Shown in pieces: positions 1 through 7,925 of a stretch of 64,000 bases of DNA (the first letter of the stretch is position 1; every line of letters begins with the position of its first letter). The stretch is from Pseudanabaena sp. PCC 7367 (GTDB taxonomy: Bacteria > Cyanobacteriota > Cyanobacteriia > Pseudanabaenales > Pseudanabaenaceae). The position numbers and the translations under genes are program-made. The DNA lies in assembly GCF_000317065.1 (NCBI RefSeq), contig NC_019701.1, forward strand, positions 4,288,001 through 4,352,000. Direction: 5' to 3'. The notes under the pieces were generated by a model, which saw only the letters and a list, made by a program, of their open reading frames with translations, had not been told where the DNA came from and ran no database searches.

Positions 1-514
1 TTGTGTTGTGCCTGCGATCGATTTATCTGTTTGGCTCGACTCTTATTTCTTGGCCAAACATTAACTAAATGGAAATCATAATTAGGAATAATCAGTTTAA
101 CTTAATCCTATAAATTAAGTATTAGTTTAAGCGATCGATTCCTAATGTTGGGTAACGAAAAATCAGTTAGTAAATCATTAATCTAGCTTGATCTAAATGA
201 ATTTCAGCTATGTGATTGAGAAATTAAGCCGATCGCATTCTTTGTGATCCATACTTTGGCTCCGATCGAGTAAATTCATAGCCCCATTCAATCCGAATTA
301 ATGAGAATTAATGATTAGCTATAGTTTGGTGCAGGTTGCAGGTTGAATTAATTAACTCTAACTGGTCTAACTTGGTTGAATAAAAGCCAAATTAGGCGCG
401 ATCGACAATTCCTAACAATCCCAAACAATCCCTAACCCGTTACGATTTCTCCGCTCAATAGATGCAAACGCTATTAACTTTATTAATAAATAACCCCATA
501 ACTTTGGTAAACCC
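1..514. other. AT-rich intergenic region upstream of the AbrB-like gene
   Basis: I see no credible gene here. The stretch is AT-rich with many short TTAATTA-type runs and several CGATCG palindromes. It must hold the promoter of the regulator starting at 515, but no clear -35/-10 pair or Shine-Dalgarno stands out directly before that ATG. Confidence 0.5.
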
Positions 515-919
515 ATGAGTGACATTGCTACTGCCCCCCTAACTGGTAAAGCCTTGCTCCAAAAGGTAAAAGAACTCAGCAACCTCCCGAAACGAGAGCA
601 GGCTAAACGCTGCGGCTACTATACCCTTTCTAAAGATGATCAATATCGGGTGAATTTAACCGAGTTCTATGAGGCCGTGATCACAGCCAGTGGCTATCCG
701 CTTGATCCTGAACAGCCCAAAGATGGCCGGGGGCGGGAGCCAACCTATCGGGTGAGTGTGCATAAAAATGGTCAGATTGTGATCGGCGCTACCTATACTC
801 AATCGATGGGGCTAAAGCCCGGTGATGAATTTGAAATCAAACTGGGGTATAAGCATATTCACTTGATTCAACTATCAGAGGGCGAAGATAAGCCAAGTAA
901 GAATGGCAAGTCTGCTTAG
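515..919 (+). CDS. cyAbrB-type AbrB-like transcriptional regulator
   Basis: This 134-residue protein has the size and layout of cyanobacterial AbrB-like regulators. A conserved N-terminal part (GKALLQKVKEL, then KRCGYYT) precedes a C-terminal AbrB-type swapped-hairpin half (YRVSVHKNGQIVIG, GLKPGDEFEIKLG). Putting the DNA-binding half at the C-terminus is typical of cyAbrB and unlike Bacillus AbrB. Family members in Synechocystis bind DNA broadly and affect nitrogen, carbon and hydrogenase genes; which clade this one belongs to cannot be told from one sequence. It ends in a basic, lysine-rich tail. It is monocistronic, with a pentapeptide-repeat gene about 130 bp downstream. Confidence 0.85.
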   Translation: MSDIATAPLTGKALLQKVKELSNLPKREQAKRCGYYTLSKDDQYRVNLTEFYEAVITASGYPLDPEQPKDGRGREPTYRVSVHKNGQIVIGATYTQSMGLKPGDEFEIKLGYKHIHLIQLSEGEDKPSKNGKSA

Positions 920-1049
920 CTGAGTTTATTGGCTTTATGAAATTAAGGCGTGAGCAAAATTAATTTGTGTCGCTGGTAGGTTTAGATTAATCCAGCTAGA
1001 GCGAGCTAGAGTGTAAATAGAGTTTCAGGTAGAGTTTAGGTTGAGCGTT

Positions 1050-1568
1050 ATGAATTATTGGTTTGATAAGGTGCAAGCTACTACTGCTGGTTTCGATCGA
1101 AATCAGGATGGCATTGATTTCTTTGCTCCCAGGCGCATTGCTTTTGCTGTGGCGATCGCCCTGGTTGGCTTTAGTAGCATGGTTGGCGTTGCCAGGGCTG
1201 AAGACCCGCGCGATGTTAATAAGTTATTAGATTCACGCATTTGCCAGGATTGCGACCTGCGCGGCGCAAACCTACGCGGTGCTTTCCTCAAGAATGCGCG
1301 ATTGCGCGGTTCTGATTTAACTGGTGCTGATCTGCGTGATGCCACCTTGACCGGAGCATATTTCACTGGTGCAAATCTAACTGGCGCGGATTTAGCGGGA
1401 GCGGAAATGGAATGGGCCAACCTGCGCGATGCCAATCTTCAAGATGCTAATTTGCAGGATGCTAACCTAAGCCGCAGTGATTTAGATGGTGCAAATTTGG
1501 ATGGAGCCGATCTGAGGGGAGCTAATCTAAGCCGTGCTAAAATGCCCGACAATACGATCCACCCTTAG
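1050..1568 (+). CDS. Exported pentapeptide-repeat protein
   Basis: About 172 residues. The N-terminal ~50 residues contain a hydrophobic stretch (AFAVAIALVGFSSMVGV) ending ARAED, which reads as a signal peptide. The rest is a run of A(D/N)Lxx pentapeptides (GANLRGAFLKNARLRGSDLTG and so on) expected to form a right-handed quadrilateral beta-helix. A Cys-x-x-Cys (ICQDC) sits just before the first repeat, as in the protein at 44279-44830. I prefer the ATG at 1050; an in-frame TTG lies at 1041. There are too few repeats to infer a target. Pentapeptide proteins are common in cyanobacteria and mostly of unknown role; a lumenal or periplasmic place is inferred from the signal peptide. Confidence 0.8.
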   Translation: MNYWFDKVQATTAGFDRNQDGIDFFAPRRIAFAVAIALVGFSSMVGVARAEDPRDVNKLLDSRICQDCDLRGANLRGAFLKNARLRGSDLTGADLRDATLTGAYFTGANLTGADLAGAEMEWANLRDANLQDANLQDANLSRSDLDGANLDGADLRGANLSRAKMPDNTIHP

Positions 1569-1728
1569 TAAAAGTTTGGGTAGTGCTGAACAAGTCAAGT
1601 TAACGCCTCAAAAGTTGGTAGGAACGGTAAAACAACTCAACTCTTCAGCCTCTCTTGGATCAATTCTGGGAAGCTTTGTCTGATATACCTCAGTGCTGAG
1701 GATCATTTCACTTCTTCCCATAAAACAT

Positions 1729-2523
1729 CTATCGGCTCAGCGACTTGTAGGAAGGGTGCTGGCAACAATCAAACCGATCGCTAATTGCCTCGATCGTATT
1801 GATCCCAGAAATAAACGGCAGATGGCCCTTGGGCGCTCTCAGGGAAAAAGTTAGCTCCTCTGGTCGTTTCCAATGATAATCACCGGTTAAAAAGTTGCCG
1901 GAACGCCAGCCCACCTTGCGGCCAAACAAAATCCAGGCATCAGCTTGATCCCATCGTGCCCGATCGCACTTTTGCCAAAGTTCCACTTGCACGCTAAGCC
2001 CAAATCGATCGTTACTATATTGTCGCCACAGCCGATCGATCATCAACAGGTCTTCGCAGGCAATTGCCACAATTCGATCGCTAGTGATCCGTTTGGTATC
2101 ACTAACCAGGCACAACTCCCGCAAAATCGCCACGGTCAGGTGTTCGGCTTTACGCCACTTCCGAGCCGCCAAGGTGGTAACCAGAGGGCGATAATTCATG
2201 CCAGTGCTGGTAAAAAACAGCGTGGCCAAACGTTGCTTGATTCTTTTCTCGGGGCGATCGCGGAGTAGATCATAGGCCGCCCACTGCACCCGATCGCTTG
2301 GATCGGTCAGTGCTTTAATCACTAAATCCAAACCCGCTTTACCATGATTAATCGCCTGGAATAAGGCATCGACGCGATGACGTTCATCCGCACTATTAAA
2401 TAATCGCTGCACCCCTTCAAGACCACCCAGCATCACGCCATGCAATGGCAGAGACTGTCGATCGCCGGCAAGATCGCCACCCAGGATCACATCATTTTCA
2501 CGCGGTTGGTTGGGGTCTGCCAT
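1729..2523 (-). CDS. GUN4-domain protein with N-terminal helical repeats
   Basis: A 264-residue protein. Residues about 40-95 look like an ARM/HEAT-type helical repeat (ALTDPSDRVQWAAYDLLRD). Residues about 112-240 match the GUN4 core: CEDLLMIDRLWRQYS, RFGLSVQ, FGRKVGWR and a final LTFSLRAPKGHLP. GUN4 binds porphyrins and stimulates Mg-chelatase in chlorophyll synthesis, but cyanobacteria carry several GUN4-domain paralogues, many of unknown role. The divergence here (for example a charged insert RARWDQADAW inside the core) suggests a paralogue rather than the main Mg-chelatase cofactor. It lies 38 bp upstream of the S8 protease on the same strand only in the sense that their reading is co-directional (protease first). 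Confidence 0.75.
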   Translation of the reverse strand: MADPNQPRENDVILGGDLAGDRQSLPLHGVMLGGLEGVQRLFNSADERHRVDALFQAINHGKAGLDLVIKALTDPSDRVQWAAYDLLRDRPEKRIKQRLATLFFTSTGMNYRPLVTTLAARKWRKAEHLTVAILRELCLVSDTKRITSDRIVAIACEDLLMIDRLWRQYSNDRFGLSVQVELWQKCDRARWDQADAWILFGRKVGWRSGNFLTGDYHWKRPEELTFSLRAPKGHLPFISGINTIEAISDRFDCCQHPSYKSLSR

Positions 2524-2561
2524 GATTAGCGATCGTTCGTTAGTAAGTTAAGTATGGTTAG

Positions 2562-4298
2562 TTAATTAACCGGAACAGCCCACCAGGCAACGCCATAGGT
2601 TTGCACAGGCACACTGGCTTGAGGAGTTTTGAACACTACTCTAAATTTATATTCCCCAGTTTGGGGGATTTTGATAAAGATATGTTCAACATTATCGATT
2701 TTGCTGGTTGAGGCCCATACGCTTTGTTCAAGATCCTGGGCATCCTTGGGCATTAAATAGAGATCCAGATTGCTTAGATCTGCGCCCTCAAAGCGATCGC
2801 CCAGATCAAACAGGCCATTTCTTTGGGTTGTTTTGTCTTGTTCTTGCAGTTGCACCAGCCGATCCCAGGTCAAGGTAATCGCCACGTAGCTATCGGCCTG
2901 GAGGGGGCGATCGAAACTATATTCACGATAACTATTGACCTTAATTAAATTTTGATCCCAGGCGATCGGGGGCACAAGCCCTGGCATCTGTCGGCCTGGC
3001 TCCAATTGGCGAAAAGCCCGCATCGCATTGAGTTGTCCTGCACCCAGGTGCAAACTCAGCGGAATTTGTTGATTGCGATAGGCCGGCGTATCAACCCAGG
3101 TTTTACCCTGCTGATCGATGATTGTCTTGGACATGCCCAGCCGTTTGCCACTGCCATCATCCTTGAGTTTATCAGCGGCATTGAGGAGCACCGCCTTGGT
3201 AACCAGATGATTTCTGGCCTCTTTGCCCCAAACTCCAGATGCAATTTGCCGATCGCTATATTCTTGCAGCAGGGCGATCGCACCAGTGACATGGGGCGCA
3301 GCAAAACTACTACCACTAATTGTGGTCACCTTACCCTTGATGTTTGGCAGATCAATATCGGTGCCAGGAGCCAGAATCGAGAGCGATCGCCGCCCATTGA
3401 TCGGGCTCTCTACGCCTGCTGTCCAGGTCTCATCCTGGTTCAAGTCCTCAAAATACTCACCCTCGTCAAAACTGCCATTGTTATCCCGATCGATATAGGA
3501 CTCATCGATCAAATTACCGCGATCGAGCTGACTATAAACACCATCGATCTGACGTGTGAAGCCAACTGTAAGGCCATTGTAGTGATCGGTCGGGATCGGA
3601 ATGCCCCCTTTGCCCTGATTCCCCGCCACCACTGCCAGGGTGTTGTACTTGATCGTCAGCCAATCCAGACAGAGCGTGAGCAAAGCTTCACCATTGAGGG
3701 TGGCATCGGGACGCGGGTCTTCGCTGAGCGGTTCGCCAAAACTTAGATTCATGGCGCGAATCCCGCCGTGCTGTCTGGCAATGTGCTGGGCGGCCAGGGC
3801 TGCTTCCGGTTGCCCATCCCGACGCGACATTGCATAGGCCGAGGAAAGTAATCTAGCCTTAGGGGCAACTCCTTGATAGATTTTGTTAGTGCTAATTATT
3901 ACCGCTGCCACCTGTTCCGAATGGTCATCAATGAAGCGGTTGGGGATCGCGTCCCGATCGCGGCTAAACACCCCAAAGGGCTCTACCATTTTGCGATCGA
4001 GCTGCACCAGGCGATTGACAATTTTATCCATGCCAAAGCGGGTGGGTCGATTGAGTTCAATTTGACCTACATATATGCCCTGGCCAGACAGGTTATAGGG
4101 AGCTTGATGCAACTTGTCGGCTTCGATCCCCGCCGCCCCGATCGATTGATCTACTGCCGCCACGGGTGCTATGGGTGCTATAGGCAACAAACTAATCGCC
4201 CAGCTAACCAACACCACATAAAATCTGTTGATTTTTATTCTTTTGCTCTCTGTCCGCCTTTTTACCCGCATATGTCTATTGCCCAACCCGCCGACCAT
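2562..4298 (-). CDS. Secreted subtilisin-like S8 peptidase with atypical catalytic acid
   Basis: A 578-residue protein with a signal peptide (VVLVSWAISLLPIAPIAPVAA, about residues 28-48). S8 motifs are present: His126 in DDHSEQVAAVI, oxyanion Asn227 in VVAGNQG, and Ser331 in SGSSFAAPHV. At the position of the usual Asp (strand motif GIYVGQIE) the residue is Glu81. Between the Asn and Ser motifs (about 265-292) lies an insert with two EF-hand-like acidic loops (DRDNNGSFDEGE and DLNQDE), which may bind calcium. The C-terminal ~190 residues look like a beta-rich domain (EYSFDRPL, YKFRVVF). A second start at Met10 (4271) is possible. It is probably a periplasmic or extracellular serine protease; activity with Glu at the acid position is uncertain. 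Confidence 0.85.
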   Translation of the reverse strand: MVGGLGNRHMRVKRRTESKRIKINRFYVVLVSWAISLLPIAPIAPVAAVDQSIGAAGIEADKLHQAPYNLSGQGIYVGQIELNRPTRFGMDKIVNRLVQLDRKMVEPFGVFSRDRDAIPNRFIDDHSEQVAAVIISTNKIYQGVAPKARLLSSAYAMSRRDGQPEAALAAQHIARQHGGIRAMNLSFGEPLSEDPRPDATLNGEALLTLCLDWLTIKYNTLAVVAGNQGKGGIPIPTDHYNGLTVGFTRQIDGVYSQLDRGNLIDESYIDRDNNGSFDEGEYFEDLNQDETWTAGVESPINGRRSLSILAPGTDIDLPNIKGKVTTISGSSFAAPHVTGAIALLQEYSDRQIASGVWGKEARNHLVTKAVLLNAADKLKDDGSGKRLGMSKTIIDQQGKTWVDTPAYRNQQIPLSLHLGAGQLNAMRAFRQLEPGRQMPGLVPPIAWDQNLIKVNSYREYSFDRPLQADSYVAITLTWDRLVQLQEQDKTTQRNGLFDLGDRFEGADLSNLDLYLMPKDAQDLEQSVWASTSKIDNVEHIFIKIPQTGEYKFRVVFKTPQASVPVQTYGVAWWAVPVN

Positions 4299-4616
4299 AA
4301 TCGTGAATACTTACCTTCAGTTGCTCTATAACTTTCCTTTAGCTGTTCCGCAATTACCCAAGTAATTATCCCAGTAATTGCCCAAATCTAGATTAGTGCA
4401 AATTTAACTAGTGAGGTGAAACGATCGAATAGATGGAATAGATGGAATAGCAATTTCGGCATTTTCTATAATCCAATTCTATGCTCTAGTCACAAAGACT
4501 ATGATAGGGATTAAGTTGAAAATTAGTTATTGAAATTCAGTTGTTGAAATTTAGTTTAAGAGATTGCCCCAATCACAACCGTTAATTACAAACTTTTAGA
4601 ACCGAACCACATTACT
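4299..4616. other. Divergent promoter region between the S8 protease and S4-protein genes
   Basis: The 318 bp between two divergently transcribed genes must contain both promoters. It holds a short 9-bp tandem repeat (ATAGATGGA units near 4430-4450). I see no gene and no clear operator. Confidence 0.45.
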
Positions 4617-5393
4617 ATGCTGCCTCGTGATTTATTAGACGGGTTAGAAAATAAAGAAATCCTCAGCCGCTTGTTTGATCAGGGCGATCGCGCCTTGAAT
4701 ACCTGGGAAGTGGTGTGTAGTGATTTTTTGTCGCCACCAGAGCTGGCAGAAGCACATGAAGTCTTGAAGAAGCTGACTGAAATTCACGCTGTTTCCTGGG
4801 GTGGATATCCGCAGGCAGAGCGTTGCCGATTAGCTTTAGCGCGGGTTGATTTGCCCCTAGCGCCAGAAAATGTGGAACTGGCGGCGATCGATGTGGCGGG
4901 GAATTTTTTGTTTGATGCGGCCACCCATCGTGATTTTCTGGGTGCTTGCTTGGGCAGTGGCATAGAGCGCCAAAAGGTGGGCGATATTATTGTGATCGGG
5001 GAAAGGGGAGCGCAAATAATCGTTGTGCCGGAGTTGGTGGAATATTTAACCATGAACCTGACCCAGGTTAGAACTGTGACCGTGAAAACACAGCCGATCG
5101 AATTGAGTGAGCTAAAAATCAGGCCACCGCGCACTAAGGAAATGACCACGGTGGAAGCTTCATTGCGGCTGGATGCGATCGCCTCAGCCGGATTTGGTAT
5201 GTCCCGCAGTAAGATGGTGGATTTGATCGCCGGAGATGAGGTGCGGGTGAATTGGAAGAGTGTGAAACAGTCTAGCCATCAACTCCAAGCAGGTGATCTG
5301 GTGGCGGTGCGCGGTCGCGGGCGGCTTAGCATTGGCGACATTATGATCACTAAGAAGAATCGCTATCGAGTGCAACTCACTAGGTATCTATAA
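4617..5393 (+). CDS. Photosystem II-type S4 domain RNA-binding protein (YlmH-like)
   Basis: A 258-residue protein matching the family called photosystem II S4 domain protein in cyanobacteria and plastids, which is related to YlmH. An N-terminal YlmH-like part carries GGYPQAERCRL (about residues 61-71) and GDIIVIGERGAQIIV (about 122-136). The C-terminal S4 RNA-binding domain (about 180-245) shows RLDAIASAGFGMSRSKMVDLI, GDEVRVNW and LQAGDLVAVRGRGR. The S4 fold binds structured RNA. Despite its family name a direct PSII role is not shown by sequence, and a role in ribosome or translation quality control is equally reasonable. It stands alone, convergent with the coiled-coil gene. Its last codons and the 30 bp after them consist of TCTATAAAA repeats. 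Confidence 0.85.
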   Translation: MLPRDLLDGLENKEILSRLFDQGDRALNTWEVVCSDFLSPPELAEAHEVLKKLTEIHAVSWGGYPQAERCRLALARVDLPLAPENVELAAIDVAGNFLFDAATHRDFLGACLGSGIERQKVGDIIVIGERGAQIIVVPELVEYLTMNLTQVRTVTVKTQPIELSELKIRPPRTKEMTTVEASLRLDAIASAGFGMSRSKMVDLIAGDEVRVNWKSVKQSSHQLQAGDLVAVRGRGRLSIGDIMITKKNRYRVQLTRYL

Positions 5394-5420
5394 AAATATC
5401 TATAAAAGCATCTATAAAAA
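5385..5420. repeat. TATCTATAAAA triple repeat at the end of the S4-protein gene
   Basis: Three near-identical copies of an 11-12 bp unit (tatctataaaa) follow each other. The first contains the stop codon of the S4-protein gene. It looks like replication-slippage expansion with no evident function. Confidence 0.6.
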
Positions 5421-5431
5421 AATTAGGCAAT

Positions 5432-6028
5432 TTAAGGAATTTCACTCCAGCTCGATCGCCAGACCTGCTCTGCCTGTGCCACCAGCTTAGCTTGCTTTTT
5501 ACGCTCAAGTTCTTCTTGGTGGTGGTGCCAACGATTAGACAAAACCCGCAACTGACTGCGATGGGACATCACCTCCCGATCGGCCAGTTCAATCTCATTT
5601 ACCCGCAACTGAATTTGAGGTACATCTACCGCCTCTTGTGATTGTTTAAGTAGGTTTGCTGTGGCCAACATCTGATTAGCAGATTTAGATAGGGCTTCTA
5701 GATTTGCAGTTAACAGTTTTTCCACCATTTCGTGGGTGGGTTGTTGGGTTTGCGCCATCTCGATCAGTTTGGTCTGAATTTGGCTAGCGAATTCTTTGCC
5801 CAAAACTTGCAAATCCTGTTGCAACTGTTGCCGCGTTGATTGACTCAGTTGTAAAAAATCCTGGGGGCAAGATTGGGTGCAAATCTTATAAGCACTCAAC
5901 ACCACGTGGGATTGAATTGCCTGGGCGATCGATTCTACATATCCCCTAAAAGCCGTCTTGATCTCAACTTCAATCTCGGCGAGCTTTGTTTCTAATGCGG
6001 TTATTTCTTGCTCAATTTGCGCCAGCAT
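5432..6028 (-). CDS. Coiled-coil protein of unknown function
   Basis: A 198-residue protein that I do not recognise. It begins with a heptad-like helix (IEQEITALETKLAEIEVEIKT) and continues as a mostly helical, Gln/Leu-rich sequence with long coiled-coil segments. The final basic stretch (ERKKQAKLVAQAEQVW) is also helical. There is no signal peptide or membrane segment. It is convergent with the S4-protein gene (39 bp apart) and has no close upstream partner. HIP-type CGATCG sites lie inside the gene as in its neighbours, so nothing marks it as foreign. A scaffold or cell-division-like structural role is possible but not supported by any motif. Confidence 0.65.
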   Translation of the reverse strand: MLAQIEQEITALETKLAEIEVEIKTAFRGYVESIAQAIQSHVVLSAYKICTQSCPQDFLQLSQSTRQQLQQDLQVLGKEFASQIQTKLIEMAQTQQPTHEMVEKLLTANLEALSKSANQMLATANLLKQSQEAVDVPQIQLRVNEIELADREVMSHRSQLRVLSNRWHHHQEELERKKQAKLVAQAEQVWRSSWSEIP

Positions 6029-6479
6029 AGTTTTTTAACCTCAACCATCGCTGATTGGTAATAATCCTGGGATCAAACGCATCTGCAACTAATTCTAGAC
6101 TAAAGATTTAGAGTTGTTGAGGCGATCGGAAATCTTACTATATTACTTCTTCGCCGATTTATAGCCATACGATTAACCATGCGATCGCAATTTCATCTAC
6201 TCCTCGACCACGTTAATTATGATTGGTCGCACTCTTGCAAAAGAGTTATCACAATCGCATTAGTCATCCAACTAATCAGCCTGAACCCTGGCAAACGCCT
6301 ATTTTATGACAGAGGTATGAGGGCTATGAACCTTATCATGGCTACTCTTTAGCCACTATGTCACCCCGTCAGTAAAGATGCAACTTATCGGTTAGCTAAC
6401 CGTAGCGATCGCTTGCTAAGAATGGATCATGCATGTTGTAGATTTATGCGATCGCCTCATAATATTGATTCAGATTGAT
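6029..6479. other. Intergenic region with a perfect 14-bp palindrome
   Basis: No convincing gene; a 57-codon ATG frame from 6179 lacks a ribosome site and any family resemblance. It contains the perfect palindrome CGGTTAGCTAACCG at 6389-6402 and the upstream region of the coiled-coil gene. Confidence 0.45.
6389..6402. promoter_or_regulatory. Perfect palindrome CGGTTAGCTAACCG
   Basis: Fourteen bases are self-complementary. It lies about 75 bp past the stop of the Rieske oxygenase gene and about 360 bp before the coiled-coil gene start. It could be an operator or chance; the inverted half order (CTAACCGGTTAG) occurs at 34152-34163. Confidence 0.3.
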
Positions 6480-6497
6480 TCAGATTGATTCAGATTG
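6471..6497. repeat. 10-bp tandem repeat (CAGATTGATT) across the cruH-like stop codon
   Basis: Two full copies plus seven bases of a third copy of CAGATTGATT. Read on the minus strand they encode the last residues and the TGA stop of the Rieske oxygenase, so repeat expansion may have changed the C-terminus of that protein. Confidence 0.7.
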
Positions 6498-7655
6498 CTG
6501 CCTGATCAACTTTTGCACAGCACCCAAGGCTTTGTTCAGTTCAAAGCTTTTTAGGCTGGGATTTTTCAAATAAGCCTGTTGTTCTTCTTCCACCATCACC
6601 ACGTCCTGAACCACTAAGCCTTCCAGTAATCCCCTAGCCGCATTAAATAGCAGGTTCTTCACGAACCGCCGGAAAGGTACTGGTAACTTATGCAATCGCC
6701 AAAAGGCATTAAGGGAGGTGAAATGCAGCAAATAGGCGCGGGTGTGGGTCGGGCTGACTGGGCAAAATAGGCAAAAGATTTTAAAGTCATCCCCCAACCG
6801 TGAAGCCCAATGGGGGTAAACATAGCTCACATCCAGCGGTTCGGGGTGTAAACGCCGTAATTGTGGGAAAAACAATTGTGATACCGACCAGATTTTGTCA
6901 ATTCGGTAGTAGCTCTGGGCTTCGTAGTGGGCATCAACCCGCCGATCGCTGGCTTCGATATTGAGCAAACTGGCTGAAGCCCAAGCCTGGTAGTTATCAT
7001 GCAAATGCCCATGATACATATCCATCAAGTTTTCGATCAAATAGGAATAGTGAGCCTCCGTATCGATCGTGGTGACTGAGGCAATGTAGTTAAGATGATC
7101 CCACTCTGGCACCCCCATTGGCTCGACTTGCTCCGCCAGAGCCAGATCACCGGGGAATAACCAGATAAATCCATCTAAATCCTGCACCGCATAGCGCTTG
7201 ATCTGGCAGTTGGGTAATTTCTGGTTTTCCGCCAGATAGGGCACCACGGCGCAATTACCCTGATCATTAAACTGCCAACCATGATAGGCACATTCAAGAT
7301 GATCGCCCACCACACAACCGTGACTGAGCTTGACAAACCGATGGGGGCAAGTGTCTTCAAGCGCATGTACCTGTCCTTTGCTATCCCGATAAATGACGAT
7401 CGCCTCTCCCCAGAAAGTCACCGCTAACGGCTTTTCCTGTAGCTCACTAGAAAGCGCCACCACATACCAGTGATTTGGATTAGGGCTTGCCCGCCGCACA
7501 TCAAAGCCACTCTTAGATTTAGTTTTGGGGCTTGCTTGATCAATCACTTGATTACTAGTAGCTACCGCATTGCGATCGCTAGCCTCACCATTGGCAGCAG
7601 TTGAACTAGCCTGAGGGCGATCGTCGGAATTAGAACGGGGGTCGATCGTTTGCAT
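6480..7655 (-). CDS. cruH: Rieske non-heme iron oxygenase, probable CruH (synechoxanthin synthesis)
   Basis: A 391-residue protein. The first ~50 residues are polar and low in complexity. A Rieske [2Fe-2S] domain follows, with C103-P-H105 and C122-AY-H125. The mononuclear iron motif N209-x2-D212-x2-H215-x3-H219 lies in ENLMDMYHGHLH. The architecture is that of the pheophorbide-a-oxygenase/CAO/PTC52 group. The gene lies 270 bp downstream, on the same strand, of a FAD/Rieske fusion of CrtU/CruE type. From what I recall of Synechococcus 7002, CruE makes aromatic chi-rings and CruH oxidises the C-18 methyl groups to give synechoxanthin; that pairing is the basis for the name. The Rieske oxygenase assignment is firm, the CruH assignment moderate. 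Another aromatic or chlorophyll substrate is possible. Confidence 0.7.
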   Translation of the reverse strand: MQTIDPRSNSDDRPQASSTAANGEASDRNAVATSNQVIDQASPKTKSKSGFDVRRASPNPNHWYVVALSSELQEKPLAVTFWGEAIVIYRDSKGQVHALEDTCPHRFVKLSHGCVVGDHLECAYHGWQFNDQGNCAVVPYLAENQKLPNCQIKRYAVQDLDGFIWLFPGDLALAEQVEPMGVPEWDHLNYIASVTTIDTEAHYSYLIENLMDMYHGHLHDNYQAWASASLLNIEASDRRVDAHYEAQSYYRIDKIWSVSQLFFPQLRRLHPEPLDVSYVYPHWASRLGDDFKIFCLFCPVSPTHTRAYLLHFTSLNAFWRLHKLPVPFRRFVKNLLFNAARGLLEGLVVQDVVMVEEEQQAYLKNPSLKSFELNKALGAVQKLIRQQSESI

Positions 7656-7925
7656 GGCAGAATTTAGGATCTATCTCGATGGAACAAGATGTTTAAACGT
7701 AGGTTTAATAATTTAATAAGTTTAATCATTAGATTAATAATAAATTTGCAAGTAATCGCCAGAGCAAAAGAACTCTTAAGAAATTAGGCTTTCAACTTTG
7801 CAAATCACTTAAAATCTCGATCAGTGAGCTGTTTGGCAAGAATATCGATCGCTCAGGTGCAAATATGGTCGCTCAATATTAAACTTGCACAATACACAAC
7901 TTGACTTGATCAAGCATTCACTAGC

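Noticed and set aside
3056-3316. Plus- and minus-strand frames inside the S8 protease and other large genes
   Set aside because: They are shadows of the well-supported coding frames.
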